Positions 7,298 to 15,678 of a stretch of DNA of 64,000 nt are shown one piece after another. The notes under the pieces are model-generated. The model did no database searches and had not been told where the DNA came from. It saw only the letters and a list, made by a program, of their open reading frames with translations. Source of the DNA: Collinsella sp. Lineage in GTDB: Bacteria; Actinomycetota; Coriobacteriia; Coriobacteriales; Coriobacteriaceae. Within the stretch, counting starts at the first letter, position 1. Every line of letters starts with the position of its first letter. The translations under genes were made by a program, and so were the position numbers. The stretch is taken from the NCBI GenBank assembly GCA_019425015.1, contig JAHYYJ010000005.1, forward strand, positions 1 to 64,000, given 5' to 3'.

Positions 7298-7720
7298 ATG
7301 CCCGATAAAAAGCTGACCGAGGAGTTGCTCAATGAGCTTCTCGATGCGCCGAACATCGATGGCTATATCAGGGAGCACGACTTTGCCGCCCCGTCGCTTT
7401 CGGACTACCTGAAGCAGCTACTGCAGGAAAAGGGCTTGGAGCGCTCGCACGTGGTTCGTATGGCCGATCTCAATGAGACCTTTGGCTATCAGATCTTTAC
7501 CGGTGCGCGTCATCCGAGTCGCAATAAGGTACTGCAGATTGCCTTTGCGATGGCGCTGACGCTCAAAGAGACCAACCGTGCGCTGACGGCTGCCGGGGTA
7601 AGCGTCCTTAACTGCAAGGACCGCCGCGATGCGATTATCATCTTTTGCATCGATCGCGGGTGCAGCCTCCAAAAGGTCAACGAGGAGCTGTATCGCTTTG
7701 GCGAGGAGACGGTGAGTTAG
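7298..7720 (+). CDS. HTH-like regulator paired with a Ser/Thr kinase
   Basis: A 140-aa protein with an XRE-like helix-turn-helix core at residues about 31-75 ('SLSDYLKQLLQEKGLERSHV', 'GYQIFTGARHPSRNKVLQIA'), followed by an all-helical part ending 'LYRFGEETVS'. Its exact DNA target and role are unknown. GGGGGAGGTGAGG precedes the ATG. The kinase gene begins about 100 bp downstream on the same strand, so the two are probably one unit, and phosphorylation of this protein by the kinase is a reasonable guess. Confidence 0.75.
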   Translation: MPDKKLTEELLNELLDAPNIDGYIREHDFAAPSLSDYLKQLLQEKGLERSHVVRMADLNETFGYQIFTGARHPSRNKVLQIAFAMALTLKETNRALTAAGVSVLNCKDRRDAIIIFCIDRGCSLQKVNEELYRFGEETVS

Positions 7721-7818
7721 CGGCTGATATTTGAGCCGGCGGAGCTGTCGAGCAACGATGCAAACGAACGGGGCGCCGATGCCATGGGGTGTCTGCGCCC
7801 TGCGCTATGATGGAGGCT

Positions 7819-9198
7819 ATGGATACTCAGACCCCAACATATTCCAATGACGAGCTGACTGTAGCGCTTGCCGAGCACCTGGCGTCGCTCGACCGCGACG
7901 ACAGCTATCGCGTGGAGTGTGTACTTAAGCGCTCGTCCGTTGAAACAACCGAGCTCGTGTACTTTGAAGGAACCGGCGGTGGTTCGCTCGGCCCCTTTGT
8001 CCGCAAACGTATCGATTCTTCGGTTCAAATCGGCGGGGCATACGAGCGTCTGTTTGCCGCTCAGCGGGCAGGCAGGCGTTTTGAGCACCTGCCCAGAATC
8101 GTCGATTGTCGTCGTGCGGGCCACGAGCTCAACGTGGTTATGGAATACATCGAAGGGGAAACACTCGGGGCGCTGGTGGACCGTCTGGGAGCCGCTCCCG
8201 ATTATGCGCGTGAATTGTATTCTGTCCTTTGCGACGCCGTAGGCGAGCTCCATGCCGGTTTTGCAATGGCGGGGGAGGCTTCGGCGCCGGTGATCCATCG
8301 CGACCTCAAGCCGTCGAATATCATCGTGACAGGTGCGAACTGTACGCTCGATGAGGGCCTGACGTTTTCGTCGCTGGTGATTATCGACTTGGGGATCGCG
8401 CGCGTATGGCGCGATGGCGCCGATGCCGACACCGTCAAGTTTGGCACGCGACCCTATGCGCCGCCCGAGCAGTATGGGTTTGGGCAGACGAGTGTGCGCA
8501 GCGACGTCTACGCACTTGGCGCCCTGTTGTTCTTCTGCTTGACGGGAGTCGACCCTAAACCAGGGCTCGACATGCGCGAGCAATGCGAGGCGCGTGGCAT
8601 TCCCACTCCACTTGCCGATGCCGTCTGCATGTCGATGGCGCTCGACCCGGCCAAGCGTTTTGCGAGTGCGGAAGCGTTGGGACGGGCGACGCGCTCGGCA
8701 TACGATCTGAGCCGCCCCGTGCGGCCTCCTACACCTGCGCCTGTCCGTACTCCGGCCTCGGAGACGGTGTTGACGCTCCAAGGGCTCCAGAACCCCGCAG
8801 GGCTTCCTAGGCCTGCCGCCTCCGCTGCATGCGGTCTGCTCTCTCGCGTTCCGGAGTCTCTGGGGCGCATTTGGAATGCGCTCGTCTGCTTCTCGCTACT
8901 TGTGTTCTTTGCCGGAAGTCACTTTGCCGTCTTTCACCCCACGGGAGCAAACCAAAGCTACCCGACGTGGCTTCTCATAATCGAGTATTTTTTCTTTGTC
9001 GATGGCCTTATGGTGCTTATGCATTTTGCGCTGCTCGATAAGCGCCGTCTTCGTCGGCGATTCGCACTGCTCGACAGCCATCGCGGCAAGAAACTCGCGA
9101 AACTCTGGCTCAAGGCATTGGGTGTGCTGCTCCTATGCATGATCGTCATAGTCGCGATTGCCAATGCGACCGGCGTCGTCGATACCTCCGCTACCTAA
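7819..9198 (+). CDS. Membrane-bound Ser/Thr protein kinase
   Basis: A Hanks-type kinase domain (residues about 30-285) is followed by a Pro-rich linker and three membrane segments near the C terminus, so the kinase domain is cytoplasmic. Catalytic loop 'VIHRDLKPSNIIV' and activation segment 'GTRPYAPPEQYG' are intact; the metal-binding motif is DLG ('IIDLGIAR') instead of DFG. No PASTA repeats follow, so this is not a PknB/PrkC-type muropeptide sensor. The start is uncertain: ATGs at 7789, 7807, 7810 and 7819 are in frame and none has an ideally spaced ribosome-binding site. It follows an HTH-like protein gene. Confidence 0.88.
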   Translation: MDTQTPTYSNDELTVALAEHLASLDRDDSYRVECVLKRSSVETTELVYFEGTGGGSLGPFVRKRIDSSVQIGGAYERLFAAQRAGRRFEHLPRIVDCRRAGHELNVVMEYIEGETLGALVDRLGAAPDYARELYSVLCDAVGELHAGFAMAGEASAPVIHRDLKPSNIIVTGANCTLDEGLTFSSLVIIDLGIARVWRDGADADTVKFGTRPYAPPEQYGFGQTSVRSDVYALGALLFFCLTGVDPKPGLDMREQCEARGIPTPLADAVCMSMALDPAKRFASAEALGRATRSAYDLSRPVRPPTPAPVRTPASETVLTLQGLQNPAGLPRPAASAACGLLSRVPESLGRIWNALVCFSLLVFFAGSHFAVFHPTGANQSYPTWLLIIEYFFFVDGLMVLMHFALLDKRRLRRRFALLDSHRGKKLAKLWLKALGVLLLCMIVIVAIANATGVVDTSAT

Positions 9199-9202
9199 AA
9201 GA

Positions 9203-9225
9203 AAAGGGCCCCATTGGGGCCCTTT
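9203..9225. terminator. Bidirectional terminator
   Basis: AAAGGGCCCC-att-GGGGCCCTTT is a perfect 10-bp stem between the convergent kinase gene and the 9236 gene. The A-tract on one side and T-tract on the other serve both directions. Confidence 0.8.
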
Positions 9226-9235
9226 GCAGTTGCGC

Positions 9236-10369
9236 TTAGATGCGGTTCATCTGAGCGGCGACTTTGTTGTACCAGTCCTGCCACGTGGGCGGGCAGTACT
9301 TTTTGGCCGCTGCCGGGGTAAGGGTGGAGCCGTAGTTGGCGCCCAGATAGGCAACGTGAGCGGAGATGCCCTCGCTCCAGCTGCCAAAGCTGCGCCAACC
9401 GCCGCCACGGGCACTCCAGCCCCAGGCGTTGTAAGAATTGGCGCAATAAGCACCCTTGGTGCTCTCGATGCAGGCGATGGCGGGGGACCAACGGGGGTCG
9501 ACACCGGTATTCCAAGCGGCGACGGCAAAGTTATAGCCCTGGCCTGCCATGGGGGAGCCGGCGAGATAATTGTCGATGCGGCTCGTCCACTCATTAATGA
9601 ACGAATCGTAATCGGAGCTACCGGTATTGGCGTTGTTCACCGTGGTGTCGATGGTGGTGTTGGTGTTGGTGGCCTGGCTGCTGGAATTGCTGCCGCTTAC
9701 GCCCTCGCCCGAGATCTTCTCGGCGGCAGCGGCCTTATCGGCCTCAAGCTTGGCAAGCTCGGCGGCATTTTCCTGCTCGGCTTTTGCCTGTGCCTCGCTG
9801 CGGAGCTGCTGGGCCTGAGCCAACGCATCCTCGGCGTTTTTCTGCTCTGCCTCAAGCTGAGACTTGGCCTGCTGGAGCTCAGCCTTGTTCTGCTCGAGTT
9901 CGGTTTGCATGTTATTAAGCTGTTCGATCTCGTCGACGCTCGAGCTCGTGATCTGGTTGGTGTATTTGCAGGTCGTGATGAACTCACCCAGGCTCTGCGC
10001 GTTGACCAGGAAGCTCACGATGGGGTTGGTGCCCTTCTGATACTTGTACAGATCGCGCATGGCGGAGCTTGCTTTGGCCTGCTGCTCGGGAAGCTTAGCC
10101 TCGATTTCCTCGATGCTTGCCTCATTGGAGTCAATCTGCTTTTGCAGGTCATCGAGTTTGGTGCGGGCGTCGTTGTAGGCGCTCGTGGCGGCTTCGATCT
10201 TCTGCTGGGCTGCGGAAAGCTGGTCCTGCGTTGCCTGCGAGGCGGCATACGCCGCAACGGGGGAGAGCATCGGCGTGGCCGTCAGCGCAACGGCGAGCGC
10301 GGCGCTCGTGATGATACGAGCCGGCTTCGACGCAATGAGCGCTGCGGCGCGATGATTCGAATGCTGCAT
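9236..10369 (-). CDS. Secreted coiled-coil protein with lysozyme-like C-terminal domain
   Basis: A 377-aa exported protein. The signal peptide is at about residues 15-43 ('ALAVALTATPMLSPVAAYA'), then a long coiled coil (45-220) like the PcsB/CwlO N-terminal region, a Ser/Asn/Thr linker, and a C-terminal domain (about 255-377) with 'AIACIESTKGAYC' and 'NAWGWSARGGGWRSFGSW'. The Glu in 'CIESTKG' resembles the catalytic Glu of lysozyme-like or glucosaminidase folds. It is probably a peptidoglycan hydrolase acting at division, though the exact bond is unknown. The ATG at 10369 has AGAGGG 5 bases upstream; an upstream TTG (10384) is less likely. Confidence 0.8.
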   Translation of the reverse strand: MQHSNHRAAALIASKPARIITSAALAVALTATPMLSPVAAYAASQATQDQLSAAQQKIEAATSAYNDARTKLDDLQKQIDSNEASIEEIEAKLPEQQAKASSAMRDLYKYQKGTNPIVSFLVNAQSLGEFITTCKYTNQITSSSVDEIEQLNNMQTELEQNKAELQQAKSQLEAEQKNAEDALAQAQQLRSEAQAKAEQENAAELAKLEADKAAAAEKISGEGVSGSNSSSQATNTNTTIDTTVNNANTGSSDYDSFINEWTSRIDNYLAGSPMAGQGYNFAVAAWNTGVDPRWSPAIACIESTKGAYCANSYNAWGWSARGGGWRSFGSWSEGISAHVAYLGANYGSTLTPAAAKKYCPPTWQDWYNKVAAQMNRI

Positions 10370-10762
10370 CCAGTCCCTCTGCAATCAATCGTAGGTTATG
10401 GTTCGAACGGTATTCTACTACTGCTTTCGACCTCAACTTGAACCTTAAAGGTTCTAAAGGGTCAAGTTGAACTTGAGGCTTTGGCCTTGACCTGCGGGAA
10501 TGGTGAATTGTTGAGAAACCATAGAGTTCAACTTTAACGTTACGGAACCCTGTCGAGAGGGTTTTTGTTTATCAAAAGTCGCCTCATGTGGGGTTTTGCA
10601 ACTACAGGGTCCCATCACGGCGAGGGCGGATTTCATGCTGGATAATTGCGCTGATTGCCATAGATACGGTGGAGCTTTGGGCGCCGGCGGTTTGGCACGC
10701 TAGAATAAATCAGTTGCGCAAAGACCGCCCGTTGTGTGGGCAGTTCATGATAGGAAGTTTCC
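10370..10762. other. Intergenic region with palindromes, no gene seen
   Basis: About 390 bp between divergent genes. It contains GAACCTT-a-AAGGTTC, a repeated pair of TCAAGTTGA-type sequences near 10430-10480, and a terminator-like hairpin at 10546-10570. A candidate promoter for the ATP-grasp gene has -35 TTGGGC and -10 TAGAAT with an 18-bp spacer near 10677-10706. I see no convincing coding sequence. Confidence 0.4.
10546..10570 (+). terminator. Isolated terminator-like hairpin
   Basis: AACCCT-gtcgag-AGGGTT is followed by TTTGTTT. No annotated gene ends here on the plus strand, so it may terminate a short untranslated RNA or act as an attenuator in the leader of the downstream ATP-grasp gene. 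Confidence 0.4.
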
Positions 10763-12019
10763 ATGGCATTGCAGTTTACAGAGCGCGAGTTCATTCCCGT
10801 GCTGCTCGGAGGCGACATCAACGCCTATTCGGTGGCGCGCGCCTTCTACGAGGAGTACCAGGTCAAGAGTCTGGTCTTTGGCAAGTACCAGACGGGTCCC
10901 GCGTACCGCAGCCAGATTATCGACTACACGCCCAACGTGGATATCGACACCATGCCCGTGATGCTCAAAACCGTCAACGGCATTGCCCAAGCGCATGCCG
11001 ACAAGACGATTGTCCTTGTGGGTTGTGGCGATAACTATGTCGCTCTCGTGGCTCAGGCCAAGGACGCTCATGAGCTGGCGGATAACATCGTCGCTCCCTA
11101 CGCGCCCTACAACATGCTCGAGCAGTGCCAGAAGAAGGAGATCTTCTACGAGCTGTGCGAGAAGCATGGCGTGCCCTATCCGCACACGTTTACCTTTACC
11201 AAGGCGATGCTCAATGCCCAGGGTGAGGCGCCTGCCGAAGTGCTCGACCAGATCGATTTTCCTTACCCGATGATTCTGAAGCCTTCTGACGGCATCATGT
11301 GGTGGCAGCACGAGTTCGAGGGCCAGAAAAAGGCCTATGAGATTGCCGACCGTGCCGAGCTGGAACAGGTCATTCGCGACTCGTATGCCAGCGGCTACAC
11401 CGACGACCTGATCTTGCAGGATCGCGTGCCCGGCAACGACGAGTACATGCGCGTGCTCACCAGCTATTCCGACCGCAACGGCAAGGTCCGCATGATGTGC
11501 CTGGGTCACGTGCTGCTCGAGGAGCATCAGCCCCATGGCGTCGGTAATCACGCCTGCATCATCACCGAGCCCAATGATGAACTCATGGGCGGCGTGCGCA
11601 AGCTGCTCGAGGACCTTCACTTTGTGGGCTATTCCAACTTTGACGTTAAGTACGACGAGCGCGACGGCTCGTTTAAGTTCTTCGATTTCAACACGCGCCA
11701 GGGCCGCAGCAACTACTATGTCACTAACAGTGGCTTTAACGTTGCCAAGTATGTGGTGGACGAGTATGTGTTCAACCGCCCGTTTGAGCCGGAGTTTGTG
11801 ACGGCGCAGGACGAGGCGCTGTGGATGGTCGTCCCTATGGGCGTCGTCGACAAATACGTCAAGGATCCCGAGTTGCGCGCGAAGGTGCATCGCCTGGACA
11901 AGGAAGGCAAGGGCGCCGACCCTTCGTTTATGAAGGGCGACTTTGTCTTTAACCGCTGGCTGCGCATGTGGCACACCAAGCTGCGCCACTTTAAGCTGCT
12001 CAAGACGTATTACAAGTAG
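10763..12019 (+). CDS. ATP-grasp carboxylate-amine ligase, D-aspartate ligase-like
   Basis: A 418-aa ATP-grasp enzyme that resembles the D-aspartate ligase of enterococci (Asl family), which adds the D-Asp cross-bridge to the lysine or ornithine of UDP-MurNAc-pentapeptide in the cytoplasm. ATP-grasp landmarks are 'FPYPMILKPSDGIMWW', 'DLILQDRVPGNDEYMRV' and 'FDFNTRQGRSNYY'. The N terminus 'FIPVLLGGDINAYSVARAFY' is the pre-ATP-grasp domain. An aspartate racemase gene follows 85 bp downstream and would supply D-Asp, which supports this substrate. Other D-amino acid or dipeptide ligase activity cannot be excluded. Confidence 0.85.
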   Translation: MALQFTEREFIPVLLGGDINAYSVARAFYEEYQVKSLVFGKYQTGPAYRSQIIDYTPNVDIDTMPVMLKTVNGIAQAHADKTIVLVGCGDNYVALVAQAKDAHELADNIVAPYAPYNMLEQCQKKEIFYELCEKHGVPYPHTFTFTKAMLNAQGEAPAEVLDQIDFPYPMILKPSDGIMWWQHEFEGQKKAYEIADRAELEQVIRDSYASGYTDDLILQDRVPGNDEYMRVLTSYSDRNGKVRMMCLGHVLLEEHQPHGVGNHACIITEPNDELMGGVRKLLEDLHFVGYSNFDVKYDERDGSFKFFDFNTRQGRSNYYVTNSGFNVAKYVVDEYVFNRPFEPEFVTAQDEALWMVVPMGVVDKYVKDPELRAKVHRLDKEGKGADPSFMKGDFVFNRWLRMWHTKLRHFKLLKTYYK

Positions 12020-12103
12020 ATGAGTGCGGCGCCCGTCCGGTTTACATCGGGCGGGCGCGGGTATGATACGCGCAATTGCGCAAGCGTCACCAAGGAGGCG
12101 GCG

Positions 12104-12850
12104 ATGGAAAAGCTGGGAGTTATCGGCGGCATGGGCGCCGAGGCCACGTCGTATTACTACGATCAGGTGGTGCGTCATACGGCTGCTGCCTGCGATCAGG
12201 AACATATCGACATGGTGGTGCTCTCCAAGTCGACCATGCCCGACCGCACGTTGGCCATTAAGACCGGCGAGCATGCCAAGCTGCTGGCGACCATGAAAGA
12301 GTGTGCCCAGGCACTCGAGTCGCTGGGCTGTGCGCACATTGCCATTCCCTGCAACACGTCACACTACTTCTACGACCAGATCCAGTCGTTTACGAAGGTG
12401 CCGATTATCCACATGCCGCGTGAGTCGGTGCGCTATGCTCTGGCCGGTGCGGTGATGGGGGAGTGCGAGTTCGATCCCAACCTGAGTATGCCGGCCGAGC
12501 CTGTGCACAAGATTGGCATCATGGGCACCGACGGAACCGTGGGCGCGGGCGTCTACGGCCGCGAATGTAAGGCTGCGGGTGTTGAGGTTGTCTATCCCAG
12601 CGAGAAACGTCAGAACGATGTGATGTCGCTTATCTACGATGATGTGAAGGCCGGACGTGAGCCCGATATGGATAAGTTCGACCGCGTGATGTGGGAGTTC
12701 GCCCGTAGCGGCTGCGACCGCGTCATTCTGGCCTGCACCGAGCTCTCGGTGCTGCAAAAGTACCGAGAGATGCCCGAGATCACCCTCGACGCCATGGATG
12801 TCCTGGTGCGCGAATCCATCATCCGCAGCGGCGCCCCCTACCGCCTCTAG
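12104..12850 (+). CDS. Aspartate/glutamate racemase family protein
   Basis: A 248-aa cofactor-independent racemase with the two catalytic cysteines in 'IPCNTSHYFYD' and 'ILACTELSVL' and the N-terminal 'MEKLGVIGGMGAEAT' of the aspartate racemase subgroup. It would convert L-Asp to D-Asp for the ligase encoded just upstream. AAGGAGG precedes the ATG at 12104; a longer reading from 12020 lacks a ribosome-binding site. A possible separate promoter with -10 TATGAT lies near 12062, so the pair may be partly independently transcribed. Confidence 0.92.
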   Translation: MEKLGVIGGMGAEATSYYYDQVVRHTAAACDQEHIDMVVLSKSTMPDRTLAIKTGEHAKLLATMKECAQALESLGCAHIAIPCNTSHYFYDQIQSFTKVPIIHMPRESVRYALAGAVMGECEFDPNLSMPAEPVHKIGIMGTDGTVGAGVYGRECKAAGVEVVYPSEKRQNDVMSLIYDDVKAGREPDMDKFDRVMWEFARSGCDRVILACTELSVLQKYREMPEITLDAMDVLVRESIIRSGAPYRL

Positions 12851-12909
12851 CTTCCGACCTGTCAAAAAGGGACAGGTTAATTTTGGTAGGTTTTATCTGA
12901 TGAAACAGT

Positions 12910-12946
12910 AAAGGCCTCGGCTCGTTTGGTGCGAGCCGAGGCCTTT
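12910..12946. terminator. Bidirectional terminator
   Basis: AAAGGCCTCGGCTCG-tttggtg-CGAGCCGAGGCCTTTT separates the convergent racemase and ecfT genes. A smaller hairpin ACCTGTC/GACAGGT stands at 12857-12877. Confidence 0.85.
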
Positions 12947-12975
12947 TGCGTTGGGCGGTTGCTGCCGGTGGCGAA

Positions 12976-13722
12976 CTAGAACAGGAAGCCGATGGCGATG
13001 AGGGCGATGCTGACGATGAGCACGGCGATGTCCAGGCCCTTGATGGGGTAGCGCTTGTACGAGCTGGCGCGTGTACGCAGATAGAAGCCGCGCTGTTCTG
13101 CCGCCAAGGCTGTGGCATCGGTCTTGCCCACGCTCGAGATGAGCAGTGGCACGCACAGTGGCAGCATGAGCTTAAACTTCTTGATGGGGTTCTTGGTGTC
13201 GTACTCGACGCCGCGTGCGGTCTGCGCTTCCATGATGGCGTTCATCTCCTGACCAAACACCGGCACAAAGCGTAGCGCCGTGGTAAAGGTGAAGGCATAG
13301 CGATACGGCACGTGCAGCACCTCGACGCAGGCGTTGGCAAGGTCGTTGAGCTTGGTCACCATGAGCATGAGGATGAGCGGTAACGCCACACCCAGCAGGC
13401 GCAGACAGGCCTTCGATCCTGTGATGAGGCCCGTGTCGGTGATAAAGCCCCACACAACGTTGCCATCGCGCATAAAGGCCAGCTGGAGCACCAGCATGAT
13501 AAGCGCGAGCGGAATCAGCAACTTGAGCAGCGAGAACAGACGGTCGACGACACCGGCATAGGCACCCAGCGCAAGGGTGAGTGCCAAAAAGCCCAGCAGC
13601 GCCACGTAGGTGTCGGACAAGAAGATGCCGACGATGATGGCGGCGGCGAGGCCCAGTTTGACGACGGGGTTCAGGCGATGCAGTAGCGTATCGCCCGGCA
13701 TGTAGTCGATGACGTTAACCAC
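12976..13722 (-). CDS. ecfT: ECF transporter transmembrane component EcfT
   Basis: EcfT is the membrane scaffold that links the ABC ATPases to the S component in energy-coupling factor transporters. The protein has about six hydrophobic segments and the two coupling-helix motifs 'QTARGVEYD' and 'AEQRGFYLRT' (xRG type). The start read here is GTG at 13722, with AAGGAGATGG 12 bases upstream and overlapping the ecfA stop codon; an ATG at 13755 would extend 33 bp further into ecfA. It is the last gene of the transporter operon. Confidence 0.9.
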   Translation of the reverse strand: MVNVIDYMPGDTLLHRLNPVVKLGLAAAIIVGIFLSDTYVALLGFLALTLALGAYAGVVDRLFSLLKLLIPLALIMLVLQLAFMRDGNVVWGFITDTGLITGSKACLRLLGVALPLILMLMVTKLNDLANACVEVLHVPYRYAFTFTTALRFVPVFGQEMNAIMEAQTARGVEYDTKNPIKKFKLMLPLCVPLLISSVGKTDATALAAEQRGFYLRTRASSYKRYPIKGLDIAVLIVSIALIAIGFLF

Positions 13723-15466
13723 GGCGGACCATCTCCTTGGTAATTCGAACGACATCGGTGACCTCGCTCACCTGCGCAAAAGCGGGCGAGACGAAAGATG
13801 CCAGACGGCGCGAGAGTTCAATAACCTGGGGAGGCTCCACGTAGGCACGCCGCATGAGATCGATGTTCGAGAATAGCTCGTGCGTGCGGCCGCGGCCGAG
13901 GATGCGACCGTCGGCCATTACTACGATACGCTCGGCAAAATCCGAGACGACTTCCATATCGTGGCAGACCATAATCACGGCGCAACCGCGCTCGGCCATG
14001 GTGCGCACTGTTTCCATGACGGTCATGCACTCGCGGTAATCAAGGCCGCTCGTGGGCTCGTCGAGCACGACGATCTTGGGCTCAACCACTACGACGGAGG
14101 CAAGCGCCACCATTTGTCGCTGGCCGCGCGAAAGCGAGAAAGGTGCCTCATCGGCAGGCAGGCCAAAGCGGTCGATAACAAGTTGAGCACGACGCAGAGC
14201 CTCGGCACGGTCGATGCCGGCAAGCTCCAGGCCAAAAGCGACCTCGTCGAGTACGGTATCCTTGCAGATCTGGCGGTCGGGGTTTTGGAAGAGGGTTGCG
14301 ACTTCGCGGGCGATGCGGCTCGTGGGAACGGCCGCGGTATCCAGTCCCGTGACGCGCACGCTGCCCGAGGCGGGCTTGAGCAGGCCTGTGAGCAGCTTGG
14401 TGAGCGTGGTCTTGCCGGCACCGTTTTGGCCGACGATGCCCACGAGCTCGCCGGGATAGAGCGTCAGGTTGAGGTCGTGTACGGCGGCGCCGCCATTGGG
14501 ATAGGCAAACTCAACATGGTCGAAGGTGAGTACGGGTTCGGCGTCCTTGGCATGAGGGCGCAACGACGGTGCATGCGGGGAGCCGGCGGGCGCCTGGGCT
14601 TCGCTGGCCGCGCGTGCGGGGTCGACGATGCCCGAAATCAGGCGCTCGGCCTCATCGACATCCAAGCAAGGGGTACCGCTTACCAGGCCATCGGCCTCGA
14701 GGCTATTGAAGATACGCGTGACGCGAGGGCAGTCGACGCCGATGGCACGGAGCTCGTCGGTATGCGCGAAGACCTCGTGTGGCTCGCCCTGCAGCGCGAT
14801 TTCGCCATGGTTGAGCACGAGCACGCGGTTGCAGTACTCCGAGAGTAGGGCGACCTTTTGCTCAACGACGACGATGGTGATTCCAAGCGCGCGGTTTGCC
14901 TCACGCAGCGTCTCGAAGACCAACGTGGAGCTGGCGGGGTCGAGTGCCGCGGTGGGCTCGTCGAGAACCAAGACGCGCGGACGCATGGCGAGGATGGCAG
15001 CGATGGCCACCTTTTGCTTCTGTCCGCCCGAGAGGGTGGCGATCTCGCGGTCACGCAGGTCGCTGATGCCGACGGTCTCGAGCGTTTCACTCACGCGCCG
15101 CTCGATCTGGTCGTGGGGAACGCCAAAGTTCTCGAGGCCAAAGAGCATCTCGTCCTCGACGACCGAAGCGACCATCTGCGTGTCGATATCCTGCAGCACA
15201 CTGCCGACGATTTGCGACACGTCGGTGAGCGAGGCTTCGCAGGTGTCGTGGCCGTCTACCATGACGGACCCAAAGAACGTGCCGGTGTAGTGGTGGGGCA
15301 CGGCGCCCGACAGGCAGGCGGCAAGCGTGGACTTGCCGGCGCCCGAGGGCCCGATGATGCCGATGAAATCTCCCTTGTTCACGCCGAGTGAGATGTGGCT
15401 GAGCGCCTGCTCGGTCTGCGTGCCATAGGAGAACGAGACATCGTCGACGTTGATGATCGTTTCCAT
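13715..15466 (-). CDS. ecfA: Fused ECF transporter ATPase (EcfA1-EcfA2)
   Basis: Two complete ABC ATPase domains in one 583-aa chain. The first (about 1-240) has Walker A 'GPSGAGKST', signature 'LSGGQ' and Walker B 'VLVLDEP'. The second (about 310-540) has 'GQNGAGKTT', 'LSRGQRQ' and 'IVVLDEP'. A linker rich in Ala, Ser and Pro (about 275-305) joins them. Most ECF systems use two separate ATPase genes, and this fusion fixes the heterodimer. It energises uptake by the S component encoded upstream through EcfT. Confidence 0.95.
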   Translation of the reverse strand: METIINVDDVSFSYGTQTEQALSHISLGVNKGDFIGIIGPSGAGKSTLAACLSGAVPHHYTGTFFGSVMVDGHDTCEASLTDVSQIVGSVLQDIDTQMVASVVEDEMLFGLENFGVPHDQIERRVSETLETVGISDLRDREIATLSGGQKQKVAIAAILAMRPRVLVLDEPTAALDPASSTLVFETLREANRALGITIVVVEQKVALLSEYCNRVLVLNHGEIALQGEPHEVFAHTDELRAIGVDCPRVTRIFNSLEADGLVSGTPCLDVDEAERLISGIVDPARAASEAQAPAGSPHAPSLRPHAKDAEPVLTFDHVEFAYPNGGAAVHDLNLTLYPGELVGIVGQNGAGKTTLTKLLTGLLKPASGSVRVTGLDTAAVPTSRIAREVATLFQNPDRQICKDTVLDEVAFGLELAGIDRAEALRRAQLVIDRFGLPADEAPFSLSRGQRQMVALASVVVVEPKIVVLDEPTSGLDYRECMTVMETVRTMAERGCAVIMVCHDMEVVSDFAERIVVMADGRILGRGRTHELFSNIDLMRRAYVEPPQVIELSRRLASFVSPAFAQVSEVTDVVRITKEMVRRG

Positions 15467-15487
15467 GGATACCTTTCATAGTCATCA

Positions 15488-15525
15488 GGGACGTTCTTTA
15501 ATGACTAGTCGTTTAAGAACGTCCC
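15488..15525. repeat. GGGAC hairpin between S component and ATPase genes
   Basis: GGGACGTTCTT pairs with AAGAACGTCCC (further AA/TT pairs inside) around about 12 nt. It lies in the 211-bp gap inside the transporter operon and has no U-tract in either direction. It shares the GGGAC...GTCCC ends with hairpins at 29244, 35502 and 52662. Confidence 0.6.
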
Positions 15526-15571
15526 CAAGAGTTAACTGTTTGGGACAGTCTTTGCCGGTGGAGCACGGAGA

Positions 15572-15672
15572 CGGCTTTACGAGGGGCCCCAGGTTGGCGC
15601 GAAAGAGGAGCGAAGCGTACTTGGGTACGCGAGCGACGAATGAACGCCAAGATGGGGTGGCTCATAAAGCCG
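15572..15672 (-). repeat. Structured 3'-UTR repeat element, copy 2
   Basis: The element begins 6 bases after the S-component stop codon. CGGCTTTA/TAAAGCCG closes the outside, then CCCCA-gg-TTGGCG pairs with CGCCAA-ga-TGGGG, and GCGTAC-ttgg-GTACGC caps it. The single-stranded flanks GAAAGAGGAGCGA and GAGCGACGAATGA match copy 1 (104-195), as does the GG/GA internal loop, while paired bases differ and compensate. Orientation relative to the gene upstream is the same as copy 1. Confidence 0.7.
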
Positions 15673-15678
15673 AGCGGG

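Noticed and set aside
10745..12337. A 530-codon minus-strand frame opposite the ATP-grasp and racemase genes
   Set aside because: No ribosome-binding site or family features; His/Val-rich composition typical of an antisense shadow.
12857..12877. ACCTGTC/GACAGGT hairpin as a full GGGAC family member
   Set aside because: It contains GGGAC but the stem is only 7 bp and the GGGAC is on the 3' arm, so it does not fit the design of the others.
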